A DNA stretch of 64,000 bases. Source: Sulfitobacter sp. HNIBRBA3233. GTDB lineage: Bacteria; Pseudomonadota; Alphaproteobacteria; Rhodobacterales; Rhodobacteraceae. A program made the translations under genes and the position numbers. Below the pieces are notes generated by a model. That model saw nothing but the letters and a program-made list of their open reading frames with translations, did not search any database and was not told the DNA's origin. Positions within the stretch are counted from its first letter, which is position 1. Every line of letters begins with the position of its first letter. The stretch covers positions 2,294,001 through 2,358,000 of the forward strand of contig NZ_JBEFLP010000001.1 of assembly GCF_040149665.1 (NCBI RefSeq), read 5' to 3'. Positions 56,088 to 62,843 of this stretch are shown here, in pieces.

Positions 56088-56843
56088 TCAGTAGCGCCCG
56101 ACCAAAAGCCCACCGTCCACGGTAATTACTTGCCCTGTTATGTATCGCGCCTTTTCGGAGGCGAGGAAGGTCGCGACATCGGCGATGTCCTCTCCTTCCC
56201 CGATACGGCCCATGGGTATATTGTCTCCCGCCGTCTCAGCGCCCTTGGGTCCGAGCGAGTGCTCTTCGCTCAGCAATTGCGCGGTGCGGATGTAGCCGGG
56301 AGCGATCCCGTTCACACGGATACCGCTGCGGGCGAGTTCGACGGCCAGACCGCGAACCAGCCCGACAACGCCGGATTTCGCGGAGGAGTAATGTACGTGT
56401 TCGTCCCAGCCATAGGCGACGCCCATGATCGACGACAGGCACACGATCGCACCTTTGCCACGCTTGCACATCCCCGGGACAGCGGGGCGGATGACGCGGA
56501 ACATGCCCTTCAGATCAATGTCGAAGGTATGGTCCCACTTTTCGTCGGTCAGTTCGTCGATGGGCACCCGGTGGGCGATGCCTGCGTTCGCGACGATTGT
56601 ATCGATCCCGCCGTGGCGTTTCTCGATGTCCGCCACCAGCGCGTCGGCGGCTGCGGTATCGGTCACGTCGAGAGGCTGGAATTCGGCACTGCCCCCTGCG
56701 TCGGTGATTGCCTTGACGGTCGCCTCGCCCTCGTCTTTCAGAACGTCTGTCACGACCACATGCGCGCCCTCCGCGGCGAAAGCCTTGGCGCAGGCCGCAC
56801 CGATACCGATGCCCGCGCCGGTAATGAGAACAACTTTCGTCAT
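56088..56843 (-). CDS. Short-chain dehydrogenase/reductase
   Basis: A 251-residue classical SDR: cofactor loop TGAGIGIG (residues 7-14), DVTD and ANAGIA, catalytic Ser in CLSSIMG and Tyr-Lys in YSSAK, and the C-terminal ITVDGGLLVGRY. Asp after the second strand (VTDVLKDEG) suggests NAD use. Its start overlaps the end of the other SDR by four bases, and the pair lies inside the importer operon, so they probably oxidise or reduce the imported compound or its product. Confidence 0.92.
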   Translation of the reverse strand: MTKVVLITGAGIGIGAACAKAFAAEGAHVVVTDVLKDEGEATVKAITDAGGSAEFQPLDVTDTAAADALVADIEKRHGGIDTIVANAGIAHRVPIDELTDEKWDHTFDIDLKGMFRVIRPAVPGMCKRGKGAIVCLSSIMGVAYGWDEHVHYSSAKSGVVGLVRGLAVELARSGIRVNGIAPGYIRTAQLLSEEHSLGPKGAETAGDNIPMGRIGEGEDIADVATFLASEKARYITGQVITVDGGLLVGRY

Positions 56844-57556
56844 AGCATCACGTCTCCTGAATTCGGGCTAAGCGTCTGGCCCACGTATATCTTTGCCGCG
56901 TCCGAACACAGAAAGGCGGCTGTGTCGGCGACATCTTCGGGCTCTCCAAAACGGCCGAGCGGCAGTTCTGCGGATTTCGCCGCGCGCCAGTCGTCGGAGA
57001 GCGCGCGCACCAGCGGCGTGTTGATCGGCCCCGGCGCGATGGCGTTGACGCGCACGCCCTGCGTGCTGACCTCGCGTGCGAGTGCTTTTGTCAGGCCGAT
57101 GATCCCGGCCTTGGCGGCGGAATAATGTACCAGCTCGATCCCGCCGATCTGCCCCAGCTGCGACGCCATGTTAATGATGCAGCCTTTGCCGTTGGCCAGC
57201 ATCGCGGGCAGCACGGCGTGGGCGCACAGAAACGTGCCACGCAGGTGAACGGCGATCATCCGGTCGAAATCATCCGCCGTGAGGTCGGTGAACCGCGCCT
57301 GATGCACGTGACCTGCGTTGTTGATCAGATGCGTCGGTGCGCCCAGTTTGTCCGTGCAGGTGGCGACCATATCCGCCACCGCGTCCTTGTCGGACACATC
57401 CGCGTGGATCGCGAGGCCACCGATCTCTTCCGCGGTGGCGCGCGCCGCATCCGCGTCGAAATCTCCGACAGCCACGGCATAACCGTCCGCCGCCAGCCGC
57501 CGCGCGATGGCTTGTCCGATGCCCGAACCCGCCCCTGTTACCAGCGCAACGCTCAC
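56840..57556 (-). CDS. Short-chain dehydrogenase/reductase
   Basis: A 238-residue classical SDR with TGAGSGIG (residues 7-14), NNAGHV, catalytic NMASQLG and YSAAK, and the ending LSPNSGDVML. It overlaps the permease gene before it and the SDR after it by four bases each. Similarity to its neighbour in fold and active site suggests a two-step redox pathway or an old duplication. Substrate unknown. Confidence 0.92.
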   Translation of the reverse strand: MSVALVTGAGSGIGQAIARRLAADGYAVAVGDFDADAARATAEEIGGLAIHADVSDKDAVADMVATCTDKLGAPTHLINNAGHVHQARFTDLTADDFDRMIAVHLRGTFLCAHAVLPAMLANGKGCIINMASQLGQIGGIELVHYSAAKAGIIGLTKALAREVSTQGVRVNAIAPGPINTPLVRALSDDWRAAKSAELPLGRFGEPEDVADTAAFLCSDAAKIYVGQTLSPNSGDVML

Positions 57557-58404
57557 TCGATTTCCTCCTGCATCGCGACCTTCTTGGCGCGGCGGATGCT
57601 GAGCCCCATCAGGATGCCGTAGACAGCCAGCAGCGCAAAGGAGAACAGGGTGGTCATAACGCCGAAAGCGAAGATGTTGGGGTGAATCTCGACCGAGAAC
57701 GTACCGTAGATCGCCAGTGGCAGCGTCTGGTCACGACCGCTTGCGAAAAGCGTGCGCGGGAATTCGTCAAAGCTGAGCGTGAAGGCAAATAGCATCGCCG
57801 ACAGCACCCCGGGGAAGATCAGCGGGAACGTCACCTTGCGGAACGTGCGCGCCGGGGACACCCCGAGCGACCAGGATGCTTCTTCTACCGAACCGTCGAA
57901 GCGGTTGAGGATCGCCAGCATCACGAGGAACGCGAAGGGGAAGGTATAGACGACGTGGGCGACGAAAGCCGTGGTGAACCAGTGGCGCTCGATGTCGAGC
58001 ACGTTGTTGGCCAGCAGCGAGATGCCAAGACCGGTCAGCACGCCGGGCACCATCATGCCCAGTACGATCAGGTAAAAGACGAAGCCGGAACCGCGGAACC
58101 GTTTGCGGAAGGCCTGTGCAGCCATCACGCCCAGCACGGTCGATGTTACCATGGTCATGAAGGCAAGCGTCAGCGACCGGATCAGCGCCTCGCCCACCGG
58201 CAGCGGCGCGATGCGCGACGGCGGCGTCATGCCGAAGAGGTGGCGATACCAGTAGGTCGACCATTCGATGATCGGGAACTGTGGCCCGCCCTCTGGCCCC
58301 TGCTGGAACGAAATGATGCCCAGCACGATGAACGGTCCGTAGAGAAACAGGATGAACAGCGCGACGTAGACGCCGAGGATCGGCTTGAGGATCTTGGATT
58401 CCAT
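57553..58404 (-). CDS. ABC importer permease, PotC-like
   Basis: A 283-residue inner-membrane protein with about six hydrophobic segments; the EAA loop that contacts the ATPase reads EEASWSLGVSPARTFRKVTFPLI. The N-terminal periplasmic part (PQFPIIEWSTYWYRHLF) is typical of spermidine/putrescine permeases. It starts three bases after the first permease gene ends and overlaps the next SDR by four bases. Confidence 0.94.
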   Translation of the reverse strand: MESKILKPILGVYVALFILFLYGPFIVLGIISFQQGPEGGPQFPIIEWSTYWYRHLFGMTPPSRIAPLPVGEALIRSLTLAFMTMVTSTVLGVMAAQAFRKRFRGSGFVFYLIVLGMMVPGVLTGLGISLLANNVLDIERHWFTTAFVAHVVYTFPFAFLVMLAILNRFDGSVEEASWSLGVSPARTFRKVTFPLIFPGVLSAMLFAFTLSFDEFPRTLFASGRDQTLPLAIYGTFSVEIHPNIFAFGVMTTLFSFALLAVYGILMGLSIRRAKKVAMQEEIE

Positions 58405-58407
58405 CGC

Positions 58408-59274
58408 TCAAAGCTCCCTTTTCAGATCGACGATACGCAGGAAACCCGCCACCACGATGCCCAGCAAGACGGTCAGGATCACCCCGACAACCGACGCCAT
58501 GGCCCATTTCAGGCTGCCCACCTGCGTGACGATGATGTTACCCAAAAGGTTCACCTTGCGGCCCGACAGCGCGCCCGAGGTGGCAAATTCGCCCAGCACC
58601 ATGACCGAGACGAAAATGGCCCCGACCACAACGCCCGGCAGGCTGAGCGGAAAGATGATCTTCCAGAAAATCCGGCCAAATCCTGCGCCAAGGTCACGCG
58701 CCGCTTCGATGATGTTGCGGTCGATACGGCCCAGCATGAAGGCGATCGGCCCGACCATGAACACGACGTAGATCTGGGTCATCCCGATGATCACGCTGAG
58801 TTCGGAGAACAGCAGAACCTCGATCGGCGTATCGATCAGGCCAAGCTTTTGCAGGATGATGTTGATCGCGCCTTCCTTGCCCAGCATCGGTCGCCAGGCC
58901 AGCACGCGGATCAGGAAAGATGTCCAGAACGGGATGACGCAGAGCACCAGAAGCACGGTCGCGATGGTCTGGTTCTTGACCAGAAGCCCAATATAGAGAG
59001 CCGCCGGATAGCCGATCAGGAAGGTTGCGGAGAGCACGATCAGCCACATCTTGAGCGTGGTCCAGAGCGCCCCGACGTAAGCCTCAGAACCGAAGAAGTT
59101 GCGCCAGCTTTCCAGTGTAAGGGTGGAGTTGATCGAGAATGTCGTCTGTGTCCAGAACGACACGTATACAATCATCAGGATCGGCGCGATCAGGAACAGC
59201 AGCATCCAGATCACACCGGGAGCGAGCAGCATCAACCGTGTCTTGTCACGTTTTGTCTCGGTAACGGCGCTCAT
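58408..59274 (-). CDS. ABC importer permease, PotB-like
   Basis: A 288-residue inner-membrane protein with six hydrophobic segments and the EAA loop EAARDLGAGFGRIFWKIIFPL. I start at 59274 (MSAVTETKRDK), overlapping the ATPase stop by four bases as ATGA; a 15-codon extension is possible but unsupported. With the PotC-like protein it forms the channel of the importer. Confidence 0.94.
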   Translation of the reverse strand: MSAVTETKRDKTRLMLLAPGVIWMLLFLIAPILMIVYVSFWTQTTFSINSTLTLESWRNFFGSEAYVGALWTTLKMWLIVLSATFLIGYPAALYIGLLVKNQTIATVLLVLCVIPFWTSFLIRVLAWRPMLGKEGAINIILQKLGLIDTPIEVLLFSELSVIIGMTQIYVVFMVGPIAFMLGRIDRNIIEAARDLGAGFGRIFWKIIFPLSLPGVVVGAIFVSVMVLGEFATSGALSGRKVNLLGNIIVTQVGSLKWAMASVVGVILTVLLGIVVAGFLRIVDLKREL

Positions 59275-60353
59275 GCGCTTGCCTCCTTGCCGAAAACGAT
59301 GGCGTTGGCGGGATCCCACGACAGAACGTAGTCGTTGCCGACCGTCAGATCGCGTGGGTCCCCGAAGCTGAGATGGTGATCGACCTCGACCGTATCGCCC
59401 TTGGGTGTCTCGAACAGGAAGATGATCGACGAGCCAAGGTATTCACTGGCGAGGTATTTCGCGGGAAGAGCCGGACCGGGAAGCGTTTCACCCTTGTCAA
59501 AGATCTGCGTGCGGTCATAGCGGATGGCATAGACATCACGGTCGTTTGGCGTCGGGTTGGGCGCAGGTGCGGCCCCGAACGGCCCCTGGAACGTGTCGCC
59601 GTCCAGATGCCCTTCGAAGATATTGAAACGGTTGAGGAAAAGCGCAACGTTGGACGACGTCGGCGCATCATAGATTTCGTCAGGCGTGCCGGATTGGATG
59701 ATCTTGCCGTCGTGCAGCACGCAAACGGTGTCGCCCATGGCAAGCGCCTCGGTCTCCGAGCCGGTTACATGCAGGAAGGTCACATCGAGCCGTTCGCGGA
59801 TCGCGCGCAACTCGGTTTGCATCCGGTCGCGCAGATTGGCGTCAAGCGCGCCTAGCGGTTCGTCCAGCAACACAAGACGCGGCTGCATGACCAATGTACG
59901 CGCCAGCGCCACACGCTGTTTCTGACCGCCGGAAATCTGGTCGGGCAAGCGGTCTTCCAACCCTGCGAGGCCGACCATCTCGATGGCCTCGCGGGTGCGC
60001 GTATCGATCACGTCGTCGGCAAAACTCTCTGCGCCGTTGCGCATGCCGAAGGCAACGTTCTCGAAAACGCTCAGGTGCGGGAACAGGGCGAAGTTCTGAA
60101 ACACCACCCCGATGCCCCGCTTGTGCGCCGGCAGGTCGGTGATGTCGCGCCCCTCGAAAAACACGCGCCCCTCGTCGGGACGCTCGAACCCGGCGATCAC
60201 GCGCAACAGGCAGGTTTTGCCCGAGCCGGAGGGCCCCAGAAGCGAGATATATTCGTTGCGCGGAGCATCGAAGTCTATGGCGTTCAGCGCGACGAGATCG
60301 CCGTAGCGCCGAGTGACACCCTCGAGTCGAAAAATGGAATCGTGCTGCGCCAT
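59271..60353 (-). CDS. Spermidine/putrescine-type ABC importer ATPase lacking the switch histidine
   Basis: A 360-residue PotA-like ATPase, first gene of the importer operon. Walker A GPSGSGKT (residues 40-47), Q-loop VFQNFALFP (Gln86), signature ISGGQKQR (140-147) and Walker B VLLDEP (Glu165) are intact. The H-loop, normally VTHD/Q, reads VTGSETEAL with Gly198 in place of the histidine that positions the attacking water. Such a domain should be weak or inactive alone. The second ATPase of the cluster keeps its histidine, so a mixed dimer is plausible. Confidence 0.93.
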   Translation of the reverse strand: MAQHDSIFRLEGVTRRYGDLVALNAIDFDAPRNEYISLLGPSGSGKTCLLRVIAGFERPDEGRVFFEGRDITDLPAHKRGIGVVFQNFALFPHLSVFENVAFGMRNGAESFADDVIDTRTREAIEMVGLAGLEDRLPDQISGGQKQRVALARTLVMQPRLVLLDEPLGALDANLRDRMQTELRAIRERLDVTFLHVTGSETEALAMGDTVCVLHDGKIIQSGTPDEIYDAPTSSNVALFLNRFNIFEGHLDGDTFQGPFGAAPAPNPTPNDRDVYAIRYDRTQIFDKGETLPGPALPAKYLASEYLGSSIIFLFETPKGDTVEVDHHLSFGDPRDLTVGNDYVLSWDPANAIVFGKEASA

Positions 60354-60419
60354 TTAGTCCTCTTGGTTGCTGAACGCGACGCGGTTTCGAGGTCGTTAGG
60401 GACTCGCGTTCCGGTGGCG

Positions 60420-60440
60420 TTCAAAGTGTATAACGTATGA
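60420..60440. promoter_or_regulatory. Candidate GntR operator before the importer operon
   Basis: GTATAAC at 60428-60434 has the GT-N3-AC core of FadR/FCD-type GntR operators and lies about 75 bases before the ATPase start, in a short AT-rich region (60420-60600) unlike its GC-rich surroundings. The match is to a loose consensus; no second copy was found, and no convincing -35/-10 pair could be fixed. Confidence 0.25.
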
Positions 60441-60490
60441 AAGATCGGTTTCGTATTTGGATCAATAGTCATTATTTAAAAGTTTTAGGC

Positions 60491-60521
60491 CCAAAAATCC
60501 CGTTATAAGGGATATTTTTGG
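60491..60521 (-). terminator. Intrinsic terminator after the GntR gene
   Basis: CCAAAAATCCC (60491-60501) and GGGATATTTTTGG (60509-60521) are inverted with a two-base bulge. On the minus strand the stem ATCCC/GGGAT is followed by TTTTT, ending the hydantoinase-binding protein-GntR transcript 55 bases after the GntR stop. The plus strand also has a T run. It separates regulator and importer operon into two transcripts. Confidence 0.65.
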
Positions 60522-60575
60522 CAAAACAGTCTATCTATCCGCGATCAAAAAACGGATATTGTATGAATTATTCAT

Positions 60576-61559
60576 TTATTCCACCTCCGAGAGATACCTT
60601 GGCAGCGACTCAATTTCCGGCACCAGGGCGACGATCTTGAGTCGGGCCAGCGACTTGTGCGTGACCATCCGCAAATGCTCGTGCAGGTACTCCGCCGCGG
60701 AATCGATCTGGCGTGATCCGATCAGGTCAAAAAGCGTGCGATACTGCTCGATCGCGATGGAGTCGGCGGGCAGTCCCAGATCGCTGAGCGCCTTGTCCAC
60801 CGAGCTGAGCAACAAGCGGTTGTTGCGGATGATCTGGACCAGCGTGGCGTTCGGCGCGCGGTCAAGACAAGACCGCAGGAAGGCGTCCTCCAGCGCCTCG
60901 GAACTGTCCATGCTGCCGTCGCCGATCTTGGCGCGAATGTCGGCGATTTCGCCGGGTTCAAGATGATCGCTCGCCAGACGCAGCGCGGCGGGTTCGACGA
61001 TGCCGCGCAGCTGGTATTTCTCCCGTAGTGCGCGCGCGGTCAGCGGACCGGCCAGCCAGTGCGCGCCCGCGCCCTTGCGCACCAGCCCCCTTTCGTTGAG
61101 GCGGCTCAGAACGTCGCGCGCGACAGTACGGCTGACGCCGAGGTAATCGGCGAGCTCTGTTTCGATCACGCGGTATTCGCCGAAGATCTGGCAGGCGGCG
61201 ATCTCGCGCTCGACCTGGTCGTACACGCGCAGCCACGTGCCGCGTACCTCCAGCGCGACCTTTGCGCTGTCGGGCATGTCCAGCTTGAACTCTGCCAGAT
61301 CGCGCCGCAGCGGTTCGGGGGCGCTTTCCGCCGGGCCGACCAGATAGCCACGGCCGCGGAACCGGTGGATCAATCCTTCCTCCGCGAGCTGGCGCAGCGC
61401 ACCCTGCACGGGTGCGCGGCTGGTCCCCATGCGGCGCGCGATCGGCCCTTCGATCAGGACCAATCCTGTCGGCAGCCGCCCCATGGCGATGTTGCGGCGC
61501 AACACGTCGGTGATGACCTGATACAGCGGACGCTGACCCAGAGAGGCCGGGCGGCTCAT
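60576..61559 (-). CDS. GntR-family regulator with two helix-turn-helix domains
   Basis: A 327-residue regulator. Residues about 11-77 are one GntR winged helix (GPIARRMGTSRAPVQGALRQ, GRGYLVG) and about 110-172 a second (ELADYLGVSRTVARDVLSRL), followed by an all-helical FCD-like effector domain to about 310. A normal FadR-type protein has only one DNA-binding domain and 220-250 residues. Its start overlaps the leaderless binding-protein gene by four bases. It probably controls the importer and degradation genes beside it. Confidence 0.9.
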   Translation of the reverse strand: MSRPASLGQRPLYQVITDVLRRNIAMGRLPTGLVLIEGPIARRMGTSRAPVQGALRQLAEEGLIHRFRGRGYLVGPAESAPEPLRRDLAEFKLDMPDSAKVALEVRGTWLRVYDQVEREIAACQIFGEYRVIETELADYLGVSRTVARDVLSRLNERGLVRKGAGAHWLAGPLTARALREKYQLRGIVEPAALRLASDHLEPGEIADIRAKIGDGSMDSSEALEDAFLRSCLDRAPNATLVQIIRNNRLLLSSVDKALSDLGLPADSIAIEQYRTLFDLIGSRQIDSAAEYLHEHLRMVTHKSLARLKIVALVPEIESLPRYLSEVE

Positions 61560-62791
61560 GTCACCCCCCCGTTGACCCGCGCGATAAAGCGTTTCCAGAC
61601 CCGCGTGGCGTAGTTGTATTCGTCCATCACCGTATTCCAGAGGGCGATGCGGCTGACCCTCTCGCGATAGCTGCCGCCCGCGCGGCGCTGGCCCTTGCGC
61701 ACGGTGATGCGGCCCGGACGGCCCGGAAGGTCGGTGCGCGCCGGTTCACCGCCGTACCAGTAGTCCCATTCATCCTCGCTGAGATATTTGCGCACCCGCT
61801 CGGGGACGGTCATGTAGTACCCCTGCCTTGCCATCATCGCGCCTGCGGGGCCGGTCAGCCACCAGTTGAGATAATCATAGGCCAGATCCAGCTGCGCGCC
61901 TGACAGATGCCGCGCCAGCGATGCGCCGCCGTGCCACGCGCGGTAGCCCTCGCGCGGTGTGCTCTCGACAAAGACGCCCTCCATCAGACCCAGATTGGCG
62001 TAGGAGGGAGACCACATGCTTTGAACCGAAACGCGGTCGTTGTGCAGCATGTCCTCGGCTTCCTGCGGGGTGACCCAAGCGCCGTGAAACAGCCCGCTCT
62101 GGCGCAGGGATTCCAGCAGGATCATCAGGTTGTCGATTTCCTCGACGGTCATGTTGCCGATATCACCGAAGGTAAGGTCGCCACGGGCCTCCGCCGCGAG
62201 GGCGGCATCGAAAAGGCCGATGGCCGGCTCATCCACCAGCGCGATCCGCCCCCGCGCGCGCGGATCCAGCAGCCAGGCCCAGCTTGCGCCGCCCGCCTCT
62301 TCCTCGCCGAAGAGACGGCGGTCGAAGCCGAAGCTGTCGACGTTATGGGCGGTGGGCAGCATGGAGATATGGCGCATCGGCTGCGGACCGATCATGCCGT
62401 CCGGCTGTACATAGAGCTTGCGGCGCGGGGCGTCTCCGTGCCCCTCCCAGGTATAGCGGGTCAGCCCGCCCTCGATGGCCAGATCGCCGATATTGCCCCA
62501 TTCGGCGATGCGCTCGGTGTCTATAGGCTGCAGCGCGCCCCAGTACCAGACAATGTCGAGGTTGTGGAAACACTGCTCGTAGATGTCATAGCCCCCCGGA
62601 TCCATCGCGGCACGGTGCTGGCAAGTCAGAAAATCGAGCGATTCGAATTCGAGGTCGATCCCGAGGTCGGCCATCGCGGCGCGGCGCACCTCTTCCAGCA
62701 GCGTGACATCGGTGCCGCGCACACGCAGCTTGCGCCGCTTGACCCGCGGCGGCGAGGCAAGTTTATGTGACCGGTGCAGGTTGTCCGACAT
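61556..62791 (-). CDS. Spermidine-type substrate-binding protein without signal peptide
   Basis: A 411-residue homologue of the Tat-exported binding protein of the same cluster: YDIYEQCF, AWLLDPRARGRIALVD, LDLAYDYLNWWLTGPAGA and DEWDYWYGGEPA match its layout. The N-terminus MSDNLHRSHKLASPPRVKRRK is polar and basic; neither Sec, lipoprotein nor Tat signal is present, and the in-frame extension to 62824 does not supply one. It should therefore stay in the cytoplasm. It overlaps the GntR start by four bases, suggesting a ligand sensor or partner of the regulator. Confidence 0.87.
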   Translation of the reverse strand: MSDNLHRSHKLASPPRVKRRKLRVRGTDVTLLEEVRRAAMADLGIDLEFESLDFLTCQHRAAMDPGGYDIYEQCFHNLDIVWYWGALQPIDTERIAEWGNIGDLAIEGGLTRYTWEGHGDAPRRKLYVQPDGMIGPQPMRHISMLPTAHNVDSFGFDRRLFGEEEAGGASWAWLLDPRARGRIALVDEPAIGLFDAALAAEARGDLTFGDIGNMTVEEIDNLMILLESLRQSGLFHGAWVTPQEAEDMLHNDRVSVQSMWSPSYANLGLMEGVFVESTPREGYRAWHGGASLARHLSGAQLDLAYDYLNWWLTGPAGAMMARQGYYMTVPERVRKYLSEDEWDYWYGGEPARTDLPGRPGRITVRKGQRRAGGSYRERVSRIALWNTVMDEYNYATRVWKRFIARVNGGVT

Positions 62792-62843
62792 TGGCTTCCT
62801 TTTGTGGGGGACCGAAGCCTCCAACGCTTCGATCCCCTTTATG

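Noticed and set aside
51324..60353. Polyamine uptake as the role of the importer
   Set aside because: The importer is of Pot type, but that family takes up many compounds, and neighbours are amide- and ring-hydrolysing enzymes rather than polyamine catabolic genes. Left open rather than asserted.
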